Origin: Piper betle
Lineage: Eukaryota; Streptophyta; Magnoliopsida; Piperales; Piperaceae
Assembly (NCBI GenBank): GCA_033002965.1
Contig: JAURVB010003039.1
Location: forward strand, 1-64,000
Reading direction: 5' to 3'
Length of the DNA stretch: 64,000 nucleotides
Shown: one piece after another, positions 44,972-58,370 of the stretch
Position numbering within the stretch: position 1 is the first letter of the stretch
Layout: each line of letters opens with the position of its first letter
Program-made: the position numbers and the translations under genes
The notes under the pieces: generated by a model
The model's input: only the letters and a program-made list of their open reading frames with translations
The model's database searches: none
What the model was told of the DNA's origin: nothing

Positions 44972-47900
44972 ATCAAACCTAGGCATTGTAGTAGATTAAG
45001 AGTATAGTAAAAATTGGTGCAAATCTGAATTTGTGGAAAAATAACCATAAAATTAATTTTTGAGTTGGCTTGCTACTCGAGTATGGTGGTGGAGATTTAA
45101 GAAGGTTCAAAGAGTGCTCTTACATTTGATATATTTGTTTGCCTATATTATGATTTAACTTCGTCCTGTTGTAGTGGGCTGGCTTGTGCATGATCGTTTG
45201 GAGAGCACCGTCAAATTCCATGATTGGATGGCGTCTCATTATACTCTTGTGAGATTATTCTTATGGAGCATATTTGCATAATTTCCATGAGTTATTTCTC
45301 TTACCCATCAACCAATTTTATTATTTTCATTTTAGTTATTTGCGTCCAATGATCACCGATTACAAAGACGAAGGTGATCGATTACAAAGACGAAGGTGAT
45401 GAGTCGTGGTTTTGCCAACAAAGACGAAGGGATCATTATAAAGTTCATGTGGATTGGGCCTTCTTTTTAAGCTTTCGATTGATGTGTATGTATACGTTTG
45501 GCATGTATGGCATATGACCATTTGGGATGTTTGGAGTTTGCATGTAGTTGCGTATATATATCATGTGATGTGATAAGAGATGCCAAGCCTTTTTGCATAT
45601 TACACATTTTATGTATCGCAATAACGTGGTTGTGCAAACGGTAACTCATGAGTATGCAAATCTAACTCTGGTTTGGAGGTACACTCTAACTAACAGTAAG
45701 TTCCGGGTTACGATGTTAACATATGTTGTTGAGCTTTATGCCTTAAAAAGGAAATAATTTTTTCGATATTATCAAGTGATGGAAAAATCAAAACAAATTA
45801 TTAAAAAAATTTAGTTAAAATGTGAAAGCTACCCTTATAATGAAAAAAGAAAAATTGTTATTTTTAGGAGTGGAGGGTACGACCCCTCAGCGGGTGGTTA
45901 TGGGTGGTCAACATGGAGCGACTAGTCTTGGCCGCCCCAAGGTTAGGGCCAGACCTAGCCACCCATGGCACTAGACGGCCAGATCTGGTTGCCTGGTTGC
46001 CTTTGGCCAAGGACGGTGAGTTCAGGTTGCTCTTGGCCCAGGGGCAACTAGACCTAGAGGCCCTCGGCTGGCCTATGCAACCGGCTACGATTGAATTTTG
46101 AGTTTTTAACATTTTTTTAAAAAGTGCTTTTTTTTATTAACATCCGCAACCGGTGGCCTATGGCTAACAGCCACAGCAGACTAGAAACGGTCGATCGAGC
46201 TGCCCCAAGGTCAGTGGCGACCACCTTTGGCGGCCCATGGCCCTAGGTTGGGCGGCCATTTGGCCACCCATGGTTAGTTTTTTTTAAGTGAGAGTATTTT
46301 AAACAATTCTTATTTTCCCATTTTTTGATAATTAAGCTTAACTTTTCCCCCACCTGGTAATATAAAACAAATTCTTTATTTCATGGTAAAAACCTCAATG
46401 TTATTTTTGTAGGATATTATGTTGGCTTGTAAGCAACGAAGTTGCTCTCAAAAATCTCTGTGAGGTATCAAAGCGCTGCACTTAGTTGACGTTAGGTTTT
46501 ATTTTTCAGGAAGCACTTGGCTTATACACTAAATGTTTGCAAGAGAAGGTGGCCTAAGTGTTCATTTTGGTTTTGTGGTTTATGCAACTCAGGGCAAACA
46601 GGAAATATTGTGTGTTTATAGGTGAGCTTGGGAAAGTGATGACCTTGAGTCCCTTTGTGAAAACTATTAGTTTATTGTGTTGGTCTATGATTGTTATTAT
46701 TAGGACAGGTTTTTAAGCAAATTCAAGATTTTCAATATCCAATTGACAAGGGAACTCTGGAGAGATTTTTATTAAATCAGAGTGTGTTTTATAAATTAGA
46801 GTTGCATATAAGTTATCTTTTTCAAGCCATGCCCTATAATGTATCAGTATATCATTTTTATGTTTGGTGTTTCTTTTTGTTTGTGCTTTTGTTGGGCATT
46901 AATTAAATTCGTTTAATCAATTGACATCTCCAATAATTATGCTTCATAGGATTTTCTCTTCATTAGTTGTTGGATTTTAGTTTGTTTGTAATGTCGTTGG
47001 ATCTAGTTAAATTTATTAACCCGATTTGGGGTATCATAAAATCACCCCTAAGTTACCGGATTTATACAGTGGCAACACTAAGTTACATAAATCACCGTAT
47101 TAATTTGTCTCCCCTAAGTGGTATACTGTATGCATACCCTGAATCAAAAGAAAGGATAGAATGTGTTTTGTTTTCCTTTCAATTATACTAGAAAATACAG
47201 AAAAATGTAGCTTGGGAATTTAACATTCAGAAAAATACAGCTTGGGCTTATGGGTTTGCCTGGCTGATTAGGTACCCGAGGCAACTAATTGTCTGTATAT
47301 ACAGAGCATCATCAGAAGTTGAGAAGGACTAAAGCCAAGCCATGAATCCACATTTTGGTTGTGGTGTTCAAGGACTGCTGCCGCGGTTCAGCCTCCTGCC
47401 AATTGGTCAGAAATTTGGCCGGACCCTTCATGAGCTACTGTTTCAAAAATATTTCTCCATAAAAAGGTCAAAACTCTATTACACATGTTTTTACTTTTCA
47501 CAAAACATACGCTGCAACAAGTATTCAAACAAGAGTGCATACACAACCAGACAGCCTTTACTTAGCCCCTTTGGGGTGAAACTCTCCTGTCTCCACCACC
47601 TAACTTATTGTAAAACATGAAATACAATTAGGTTATTTTATTTAGGATTTTATTAATTTTGTGACGAGTCTTAAATATTATTAAATTAAATTAATTCTTA
47701 AGAATTAATATGATAAATTATAAATTATTATCTTTGGCATATCGGCTTGGTGGTATTTATGGATTTTTTCTAATAAGTTTTATTTATTATATTTTATTAT
47801 TTTTATTTTCCCTTTTGGTCGAGTAATGTTCGACATGTTGGCCTTGGGTTGGTAGTGGATAGGGTCTTTTGGGTAGGCTGATACGGTGTGTAAGGGTGGA

Positions 47901-47989
47901 GTTTTAGTTGAGAGTTGGAGATAAGGGGAAGACTTAGTCTCCCAATGTTGTTGTTGGACCTGGAGGATTGTTGGGTTGGGGATTGTGAA
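43426..47989. other. Intergenic DNA, mostly unassigned
   Basis: No gene is confidently seen. Contents: a short repeat 'gattacaaagacgaaggtga' two to three times at about 45358-45430; a GC-richer block at 45870-46280 (separate entry); a TA microsatellite at about 44935-44963; and exon-like stretches between 46410 and 46790 with plausible splice borders ('caactcag|ggcaaacagg', 'tttatag|gtgagc') whose short peptides I do not recognise. Open frames at 44635, 46691, 46967 and 47342 have no known domain. Confidence 0.35.
45870..46285. repeat. GC-richer block with internal near-repeats
   Basis: Phrases such as 'gccgccccaaggttagggcc' (about 45931) and 'gctgccccaaggtcagtggc' (about 46200), and 'cacccatggcac' and 'cacccatggtta', recur about 270-300 bp apart within AT-rich DNA. 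It looks like debris of a repetitive element with two related halves. Ends and class are unknown. Confidence 0.4.
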
Positions 47990-48466
47990 TAGGGGTGCTA
48001 ATCGAGTAAGTGAGCCGAGCTCACTTGTGTTCGAACTCAGCTCAAATAGTTCAAAACTCGTTCGAACTCGACTCGAGATAGAACGAGTTTTAAACATACA
48101 TGCTCGAGTTCGACTCGAATATCTTTTATGTGTTCGAGCTTGACTCGTTAGCTCAAACCGGCTTGATTAAAAATTAAAAGTACCCCACTTAAAAAAATGC
48201 TCTCAACTATCTCACTTCTTTGTTATTATATTGTGTGTATATGTGTGTGTGTGTATATATATATATTAAATCTAAAAATGATATTATTATATTATTTTAT
48301 CGAGTCGTGTTAGTATTATAACCGATTCAACTCGAGTCGTGTTAGTATTCGAATTCGAGTCGAGTTCGAGTTCGAGCTCGAGCATTTAAATGTCGAGTTT
48401 CGAGTCGAGTCAAGCCGAACCGAACGTTAAATGCTCATGAGCTGGTTCGCTCAATTAGCAACCCTA
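47990..48466. mobile_element. hAT-like MITE (477 bp)
   Basis: The left end is TAGGGGTGCTAATCGAG. The reverse complement of the right end is TAGGGTTGCTAATTGAG, so about 17 bp of terminal inverted repeat. The flanking 8-mers attgtgaa (47982-47989) and gttatgag (48467-48474) match at 5 of 8 positions, and all three mismatches are A/G transitions, consistent with an aged 8-bp hAT target duplication. Subterminal regions are full of 'cgagttcgagctcgag' motifs. No transposase is encoded. Confidence 0.7.
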
Positions 48467-48653
48467 GTTATGAGTGGAATTTGATTTCCAAACATTTTAT
48501 CTTCCCCTAAAGTAGGTATCGACACCATTTTCTTTTCTCCTCGTGTTGTCTCTTGCAAGTTGGGAGTCTCTCCATCTTTTCTCGCATATAAGTACATGTG
48601 ATCTGAGTCAAGATTTTATGTTTATGAACCTGTGATCAAGTTATGACATTAGT

Positions 48654-51600
48654 TGTAAAACTCGTGGTTACTTTTAAACCTGTTGATTCAGTCGTTAATT
48701 CGAATTGAGTCAGTTTTAGAACACACATGTTGAGCCGACGCCGGTTATGTGCTATGAGCTATGAGGGTCATATATATCCAAGTATATAATGATAACGTCA
48801 TTAGCACCATAGGAAAATGAGGTGTCAAAATATGCGACATTATGCCAGTTTATTTTTTATTTTATGTAGTGGATCTTATAATTAGATTGAGATCATTTAC
48901 CACGTTAAGACGCATTAATTAGTATTTTGGGTGGGTTGGTAGAGTTAGAACATGCTATTAGATGATTATTAGGTATATTGTATTTTATTATATTTTATTT
49001 TATATTTTTGAAATTTATTTTATGATAGTTGACTCGAGCTTGCAACGAGTCAAGTTTAATTTATGAAATTTTCATCGCCTTATATTTTCTTCCAGCCGAG
49101 CATTTCCTTCCATGTTGCACTGACCGCCACGACACCCCACTTTGCCACCTGTTTCTACCTCCGGCGTTGGCCACCATCTCCAGTGACCCACTCACCGTCA
49201 CCACAGATTCCTCACCCTCACCCTCACCCCGCCTTCCTTTCCTTCTCCTACCCCAGTTCTCCGCCAACCCATCCCAGCCCTAGCCGGTTTCGTTCGGCTC
49301 ACCACCATCTCCGCGTATTGCTTCGCTGACCATGATTCTGACAGGACTTCCTCCTTCCAACCGTCATCTTCATCGTCATATCCCCCTCCTATTCTTTCCT
49401 CCTCACAGCAGCAACCCACGTCATGGCATAGCTGCCAACTTTCGGCAGTCTTCACCAGCGGCTGCTGCTGGCTAGTTGCAGGCTAGTCGGAACCGCTACA
49501 GTCAGACCTCCTTGTGCCTAGTCGTGCGCTCTAGTCCCAGCCCTGCCCAAGTCCTCCCTCGATCAAACAAGTAGTCACGCTGACGGCAGCTACGGTCATG
49601 CCGTGGTTGCAATTGTCGCCATTGTTGACGTCGGTATCAGGTACAGGTCATTATCCGTTTGATTTAGTTATTTTCATTTTATGATCATGGCATCATATGA
49701 TAAGTGGTATTTATTTGTAGAAAATTAGGAGAAACTACGAACTTAGATATTGATTTTACAAACAGTGTAATTTAATTGATAGTTGGCTGAGATGATTAAA
49801 TACGAGTTGTTTGGCATTTGAATGCATTAAAGAATAACATTGAGAAAATTGTACATGCAATTGAAATTAAATTATGCTAAGGTGCTATTGGAAATATAAT
49901 TAGAAAACCTAAAATTTTCTTTATTAGGAAAAATAATAATAACGGATGTATGACTAAAGGGTAAGATGTAAATTAGTAATTATTAGTCGTATTTAAGTGG
50001 AATCCACCAGCTTATATAAACGCTAGAGCACTGATAAGACCATGGATTAAGTTTTCACGATTAAGAATGATGAACTAATAAAGTCATGATATAGATCAAG
50101 GTTATCTAATAAGTTAATGGATTGTACTTCAAATGTATGATAAATGACCCTAGTTGGATATGTAGATGTGGTGGGTAATGTGTGTTATGATGTGTTGATT
50201 AAATTGAATGATAGGGTGTGAAGCAATTATCATGATTAGGATAAGTACATTATTGATCATGGATCAATTTATGATGATAAAATATAATGAAAGTACATGT
50301 GAGTGAGTACATATATTAGGAATTGTTCGATAAACTTGGTGGCATGTTTTGAGTATGAATTGATGTGAGTCAGTACTTCCGATAGTTAAAGAATCAGCCG
50401 AGGATCAAAAGATGAATTGAAAACCCTAATGTAACACCTTCAGGGATATGTGTTACTACGAAGATTAATGATCATAGTTGATTGTATATTGACTTTTATA
50501 GGGATAATAGTTGGTTACTATGTTTGGACTTATTGATCGATGTAGGTAGTTGTTTAAGTTGTGATTGTGACCCATGTATTTAATTAGACATTTTAATATG
50601 TTATCTAATTTCTATTATGGTATGATTGCAATTGTCTGTTTTCACATGTCGCATTTTTTACATTATATGGGTTGTTAGTAGATAGTCTTGATGTGTAGGT
50701 ACGGAGTAAGAGCTCGCCGTGTAACACCCCAAATCCGGTTCACGCTCGTGAACCGAACCGGCATGTTACAGGCCCCGGTTAGGTCGGCTAACCCGAACCT
50801 AACTCATGCGGATCCAATCTCGGCGTCTTAAGATGAAGATACGATCCATCATGAATGAATAAATGCGCAAAATCCTAACATGGTACTACATGAATGACAT
50901 GCAAATTAAATTTCACACCATCACAATCACAATCAAAATTAGTAAAAATTCTAAAACGAAAGGGACAGAATTTCCCCTAAAAATACAATTAGGGGCCACC
51001 CTGTCAAAATCGTATATTCTAACATATATACGCATAGCAACAATAGCATTCACACAAGCTTCTAATCTACTATATTCATCATTCTCTGAACTTTGGGTCC
51101 TAACCCCACTTTTGCTGCGCTACTCTGATCATTTCATTTCATGTCATTGTCATGCATCAAACATTTAATCATGTCATTCACAAAATAATAACATAATAAT
51201 ACAATATTAAACATTCAGAAATCTAACATGTGTGTGCACAAGACCTCATTGCTCCTCCGTCCAAGCTGGCTCATCCATCTCGTGCTTATCACCTACATAT
51301 ATATAAGAAAAACGTCAGTAACAAGCGTTACTGGTCCGGAAAATAAAATAACTATAACAAACTGGCTATGAGAGCAAACTCTCATCTGAAAGAAAACCAT
51401 CATACTTCCTCAAGAACACTCTGAAGGGCACTACTGAGGAGCCACTGGGCTGCAGACCCGGTAGCATCCCGAACTTACTGCTCTGCTGCTGGTACTGTGC
51501 TACTCTCAGCACTTCTTTTTCAGTACTTCTCATGAAACTTTATCCTAAGCCCTCTCCGAACCTCCATATCTCTCCTGGCCTTGAGCACGAAGGCCGAGTA

Positions 51601-54600
51601 CTCTCAGGCAGTCGCCTTTAGTACCCTTTGAACCACAAGTCCGGACATGCGCTGTACTAAACAGTACCCGTAAACCTCCACGTTCTCCGGGTGTGAGGAA
51701 CTCAAACGCGGAGTTGTCAGGATCCCTCGGGAATGGAACAGTCCGCTGGCACTAATCCAGAGCCCGCTTTGACTGTCACGGCATCCTCTGCATGGTACGT
51801 GCAGTCGGTTTCTCCATCTCTCGTCTCACTGAAAACTCGATAAAACTATATATATAGGCCTGGGAAGGGATTCATATAATAGGCCCGAAGGCAACTTGTG
51901 GTGGATCTTGTTTTCGAAATCATCCTCGAGGGATCTCATCCTCGAGGGGTTATTAATCCGGAAATATTCGATTAAATGGCCCGAGTTAAGTGGGATCCAA
52001 TAAAACGCCACTTAACCCGCCCTGCAATAATAAAATAAACATACAATGGAAGAGCGTAAAACAAGACGAGTCCTAAACGGACCTGGTAGAAGCTCCAAGC
52101 GTGTCATCGCGCCTAAGCGGCGAGCTCCTACTCCGTACCTACATATCAAAACTAAATACTAACGCCCGCTAACTAAATGATGCATCAAACTCAATAACAT
52201 CACAATCACAATGCAAGCATCCATCAACATAACAATCAGAAAATCATAAAAATTAATTAATCCTAGCTCATCCTATTCATACTAATTTTATTACGTGTCT
52301 GTAACTTATGTTGTGGTCACTTATCATGCTCTGACCTAATCTACTTCATTAGATCGCTTACTCTTCACTCACACTTAATCTCATCATGCAACTCATCGTT
52401 TCATCCATCATTAAACATTAATCACATCACTAATCATAAATATGAAAATAATTCTACCCATCCTATTCCTACCAATTTTATTGTATTTTTCCTAAGTTAC
52501 ATTACTCGATTATCATGCTCAATTTACTTACTTCATTAAATCCCTTAACCTCCATAAACTATCAATCACATCATAAATCAATCCTAGCATGTTGTGCTAA
52601 CAATCATCATCAATTTTAAATAATCAAATCGGAGGTAATTATACCTCACGTCGTCGGCAATCGGCGACGGCTAGGGTTCCGTCGCGCATCTCGGAGCTCG
52701 AATTCGGCGCTCCTCGGCGTCCGATGTTCGATCGAGTCCAACTGGGTGAGCTCCGCGGAAGATCCGGTGAATTCCAGCGAATTCCAGAAATTCCAATTTT
52801 TCGGTGGTTTTCCGACAGCTACTGGCGGTTTTCCGGCGGCTTCCGGTGGTTTTCCGACGACAATCGCCGGCGGCGTCTACTGGTCGGAAAGGGGTCGTGT
52901 TGGGTACCCTCGGAACCGGCTCGGCGAGCCCGACTCATCTATGACCTCAGTGTGGCCAATGGAGGCGGCGGCTCGCCGGAAAACGGCAAAACAGAGGCCG
53001 GCCGTGGTGGTTGCTAGATCCGGCCGGCCACGGCGGCAACGGCCTCCGCTCCGGTCAGGAAGCGTCACTGGGTGGTCGACGGTGCTGAGGCGACCACCTG
53101 ATCGTGGTGGCGATGCTCGCCGGCGGCGGAATCGGCGACGCGACCGCAACGCGGCCGCGGTGTCGCGGCGTGGTTTCCTCGCGTCGCGGCGGTCCGATGG
53201 GGGCCGGACCTGGTCGGGGCGGCAGGGCGACGCCGTGGCCGGGCTGGGCGGCGTCGATCGGCGGCCAGGCGGCGCCGGCCGTGGCGGCGGTGGCGCGCGA
53301 ACAGGGGCGGCGCGGCGAGGGTTTGGGCGTGGGGGAGAAAAGTCGGGGTGAAAAATTAGTTGGGTGGCAAACTCGTAAATAATACTTGACTCGTCTCCGG
53401 CTCGAGTCAAGTATCATAACTAACTCGTATTAAATCCTAAAAAAATTCATAAAAATCGGGAAAAATCCCGTAAAATCAAACAACACCAAAAAAATTATAA
53501 TGATATGCTCTAGAACTATCAACCCACCCAAACTGCCCGAACGCGTCCTAACACGGTAAACGGCCTAATACTAATTCTACGATCCACTATATATAAAAAT
53601 AAAAAAAATGACTAGCATACTCTCATATATCTGATAACTCATTCTGTTCTGCTGTGTTCATGACGTTATCATCATATACTTGGGTACGCATGACCCTCAT
53701 AGCTCATACACGCGACTGGCATCGGCTCGGTACACGTGTCCTGAAACTGACTCAACTCGAAAAAAATAACGGTCGACCCGACCGGTTCTGAATATAAAAC
53801 CCTAACTCGAATCGTGGGTTTTACACGCCGTCTAGCTGCATGATCTCACTTGGAGTTTCTACAAGGTCCATTTAAGACTTGGTCGTCTTTGGATTTTTGT
53901 TCTATTATATTGTGATTTGTTTTACTTATTATAGGACAGGTTAAGTGGTGTTCCCCACTTAACTCGGGTCATTTAGCTGATAGTTTTCTAGATTAATAAC
54001 CCTCGAGGATGAGATCCCCTGAGTGTGATTTTGAAAACAAGATCCACCACAAGTTATCTTTGGGCCTATTATATAAATCCCTTCGAAGGCTTCTATATAA
54101 TTTTATCGAGTTTTCACTAAGATGAGAGATGGTAAAACTAACTCTCACGTACCATGAGCAGGTGCACGTGCTAGTCACAGAGGGTTGGCATTATTGATAG
54201 GGTTATTCCACTCCCGAGGGATCATAACAACTCCTTATTTTGAGTTTCCTCACACTAGAGAAACATAGAGGTTTATGGGTATTATTTAGTACAACGCACA
54301 TCTGGACATATAGTTCAAAAAATACTAAAGGCGGCTGCTTGATAGTGCATGGTCTTCATGCTCAAGACCAGGAGAAATTTGGAGGGCAAGAGAGGGCTTA
54401 GGAGTTAGTGATATTCCTGAGCATAGGACAGAAGAATAAGAAAAATGTCAAGACAGGCAACTGACATATCAGTCAATTTAGGAGGCTACTGGGTCTACAG
54501 CCTGCTGGCTTCCTCAATAGATGCCTTGATAAGAGTTCACGAAAGTTGTAAATATATTTTTCTTTACATGAGAGTCAACTCTCATGGCTAGTTTGATATA

Positions 54601-55274
54601 GTTATTTCTGGACAGTAACGTTTGTTACTGATGACTTTTATTATATATTTAGGTGATAATCAACAGATGGACGTGTCATGTACACATACATGTCAGATTA
54701 TAAAATATTTAGTATTTCTGGCTATGATATTGTGATAGTGAAACTGATGTGATGACATGCTATATGTATTGTTAATAGAACGTATATCAATGACATGATG
54801 TGAAATCTATTTAGGAAATATGTTTATGTAGAATATGTTCAATAGACGAGTCAAGACCTAGTTTAGGAATGAAATGAGAATAAGAATGAATAAATGGGTC
54901 GAGACCTGGTTCAAGAATGTTAGTCATGCAATATGGGAAATGGTGGTGTATAGAATAATTTTTAATGTTGTGTTATATATTCATTGTTTGACAGGGTGAC
55001 CTATTATTACACTTTTAGGGAACACTGTCCATTTTATTTTACAAATTTTATCGATTTTATCATGATTATGTTTTAGTGTGTATTGTTTGTTATGTCATTC
55101 ACATAGTATTCTGTTATGGTTATTTTTATCTCATGCATACATAACGATATTTATCTTTAATCTTAAGACATCGAGAGTAGATCCATTTGAGTTAAGTTAG
55201 GATTAACCAACTTAATTAAATGACCCGTAATATTCTGGTTCGTCTCGCAAGTGAACTGGATTTGGAGTGTTACA
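48654..55274 (+). mobile_element. Old solo LTR split by a younger solo LTR
   Basis: It starts TGTAAAACTCGTGGTTAC (48654) and ends GGAGTGTTACA (55274). The halves (48654-50719 and 53831-55274) join to about 3.5 kb. Flanks ttagt (48649-48653) and ttatt (55275-55279) match at 4 of 5. After the nested copy it keeps the family landmarks: a palindrome with a shortened loop (about 53938-53967), 'ccctcgaggatgagatcc' (about 54000), TATATAAATCCC (about 54071), the 'cgttactga' block (about 54620) and 'ttacacttttaggg' (about 55006). There is no gag or pol. Confidence 0.8.
50720..53825 (-). mobile_element. Younger solo LTR nested in the old LTR (3106 bp)
   Basis: It runs from TGTAACACCCCAAATCCGG (50720) to GGGTTTTACA (53825) with a perfect 5-bp target duplication CGCCG (50715-50719 and 53826-53830). 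Removing it restores 'gagctcgccgtctag', matching 'gagctcgccgcctag' in the 5' LTR at 8452. It is highly similar over its whole length to the solo LTR at 30022. It differs by a local diverged duplication at about 52260-52600 and by small indels. The GC-rich U3 block is at 52640-53380 and the palindrome at about 51980-52019. No coding domains. Confidence 0.92.
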
Positions 55275-55363
55275 TTATTAACGATTAATATGCGTTTATT
55301 ATCTTGTGTTTATTGATATGGATGAAAGCATGTTTTATATTGATAACTAAATTATTTATTTAT

Positions 55364-55373
55364 TTATTTAAGA

Positions 55374-55405
<32 letters not shown>

Positions 55406-55449
55406 GTTGTTGTTGTTGTTGTCGCTATTGTTGTTGTTGTTGTTGTTAG
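55364..55449. repeat. Compound AAT/ATT/GTT microsatellite
   Basis: 'aataataataataat' runs into 'attattattattatt' and then into two runs of 'gttgttgttgttgtt' interrupted by 'gtcgctatt'. The AAT/ATT part is an inverted repeat. Any open frame through it is incidental. Confidence 0.8.
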
Positions 55450-58202
55450 TATTACTGATTTATTTATGTGGTTGTATTTTAAATTCATGATCATATGGGC
55501 TAATTACTAATAAATATTTTTTCATCTAATATTAAATAAGTATATTATATTTTCATTTGGGATATGTATATTAATTATGTTCAATAATGTTAATGTATAG
55601 TGGTGTCATATCATTTAAATTATGTTGGTGTTGGTTTATATATTTTCAACGTGTGTATATGCATATACAATTTATCTGTGGTCCATTAAATATATGTGTT
55701 GTAGGTATTTAATATCAAAATGAAGTAAATAAATAATAATATATTATGTGTGGATCATGTTAATATATATCATTTTGTTTACGTAAATAAATTAAATGCA
55801 TTAATCCATTAAAGAAAATTTTCAAACTATATATTAATTTGGCTATATTTAATCCAAGGTGCTCTAGTTGATTTTTTGTTATAAATTTATTGATTTGAGT
55901 TAGTAGTGCTTATTATTTAAATAAATAAAAAAGCATAATGATATTAAATGGTTTCATGCTTAATACGTTGAGTATTTTAAATAAATATCATGTGTATCAA
56001 TAGGTTGGTAAGATCAATATGCGTACATATGTATGGGTTTACATGTCCTTAAGAAGGACATGTGGATTTTAGTTAATCAATATTTTGGCTAGACACATTA
56101 TGGTTTATTCGGCGCATGAAGTTAAATTTAAATCCTAAGAAAATAGTTAGTTAATTAAAACCTGATGTATTTTCGTATAAGAGTTAGCCGATCATAGACG
56201 ACCTAGTTTGAGTTGTTTAATTGAGTTCATACATGAAGGGTGTTTACTTGAGTTCATACATGACGCGTTTGTCATTATTTGGTTATGCATGCATATAATA
56301 TTTGTGTCTCGTTCAGATATATATAAGAAAGTTGAAATTTTGAATTGTATCAAGTGAAGGTTATATTTGTGAGTTTGACTCTTTTTTAATTAAAAAATAA
56401 ATAATGATAAATGATTAACTTTGAGGTCATTATATTGAAAAAAAAGATATAATAAGGGTAATTTCATACTTGTGTGCACGTAAGTACAACTACCTTAATT
56501 TGAATATCAAAATATGTTAACATGAGTTAATAAAATTAACTAAGCAAGATTTGGAAGACGAAAAATTTAATTAGAGTAATATTAATAACATGCTTGTTAG
56601 TTGATGTAATTCTAAGAATCAATTCTAGATTTTATGATTTGATATGATAACGATTATTATTTAATTTAAGCAATCTATTCAATTAATTTATTTATGTAAG
56701 TTGGGTGATCGATTAACTTAATTAATTTTTTCTAATTGAGAAATTTGAGTTAAAATATGACAAGTAATCTACCCATTAGTACAACTAAATTATTAGTAGA
56801 ATTATCATTGGTTTAACTATGTATTACTTTGTTGGTTGTTAAGTATAAAAAATTTAATATTAATTAATAGGTTAATAAATAATCGATTCACTTACCGATA
56901 CATCTAATTATTGGCATGGTTAGATTTTTACTTGTATTGATTAATGATTTGGTATGAACGTGTAATTAAAGCAGGGATTCATTAATTTGTTTGTAAATTC
57001 ACTTATAAGTAATTGATTAAATAATTAACTATTTGTTATTTGACATATTTTTATCGATTGTACTCCTAATATTATTGCATGTCATACATCATATCATTAT
57101 GCATCCATTTAGCTAAGGAATTCTACATTTTGATGTATAATTTGATTATAATTCCCAAATTAGGATTTTCTTTCATGTTCGTGGTGCATTCAGCGAGTTA
57201 TAAGTCCGTATATTTACTTACAATATCATATATTCCTATTTGGCAGCCTGGTCGGCCTAAACTTAGATTCGCCTACTATGCACCAAGTGCAATTAGGGTT
57301 AAAAAATTGACTTAAAGTGACGTGGGGCTACACCCTTAAAATAATTTTGAAAGATAAAATACCTACTTCAATGTCGAACCGGGTGACAGGGCACAATGGT
57401 ACAAAGTAGCTCATTATGTACTTGTGATACCAAGAAAATAAGCTAATGACAAATATTAGTAATTACATGTCATGGGTCACGTAACATGTGTGCGCATACA
57501 TGAAATTGTAGTTGGATGATGTAACTACCCTCTCGGCATAATTAAAATTTGACATAGGTTCATAATCACTAAAAGACTTAATTATATCGTGGAATATATT
57601 GACTTGTTTCCAATATTTATATAGCTTAGTGTTTTTATCACCAACATAAAATTGCCACCGTAGGTGTCAGCATTGATAGATGGGTTAGAGTTGGGTTAGG
57701 TGGAGGAATCAATTATTAAACTATTGATTTTTCTTATTTTAGTTATTAATATAGTTATGGCATGTTTGCATGGCAATAGGATTTTAGTTCGTTTCGTGGT
57801 TTATAGTTGATTTCGAGCATTGGTTATCCGATATTTTATTTCGTAGGATAACTTAAAATTTAAAATTTTACCTAATTTTTTATATATGGATTTAATTTAT
57901 ATTTTTTAAAAATTTTACGTTATGAATTTATTTATGATGTTGATAAATTAACAGAAAATTACTTTAGAAGCTCTTAGTTTTATATTATAACACTCAAGCC
58001 CATGGCTAAGAACGAGAAAATTGTTACACGTATACTTTCATTAATTTACTAGCAAATGTTAAGTATAATTTTTTGTTTAAACAAATAATTTTATAGTCAT
58101 CATAAATTTGTCTACCTAACTTAAAGATTCAAATTAAATTAAGCTAACGCTAGAATATCACTGTACAAGCTATATTATTTGGTAATATTAGTAAAAAAAA
58201 TT

Positions 58203-58370
58203 TTATTTTAGGGTATATTTGGTTTATATGAGAATAGTGAAAATGATATGAAAATTTTATAATAATCAACTTTACTAAAAGTAGTTATGTTTACTTTATT
58301 TTATATAAAAATAATATTAAATTAATTATTTTATATACAAATTAAATAAAATTACAGCCAAACGAAACTA
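58203..58370. mobile_element. Short TTTGGTT-type MITE
   Basis: The left end reads 'tatttggtttatatgagaat'. The right end 'tacagccaaacgaaac' is its approximate inverse. The interior 'gatatgaaaattttataata' resembles the arms of 2443-2877 and of the stretch at 58511-58672, which may be a second, less complete copy. Confidence 0.4.

Noticed and set aside
47342..47620. 92-codon open frame
   Set aside because: No recognisable domain or coding context; could not be supported as a gene.
52724..53417. Open frames up to 201 codons in the nested solo LTR
   Set aside because: Same GC-rich U3 block as above; the homologous block at 32180-32650 has different frames and lengths.
55304..55510. Open frame with poly-Asn, Ile and Val runs
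   Set aside because: It is a translation of the AAT/ATT/GTT microsatellite.
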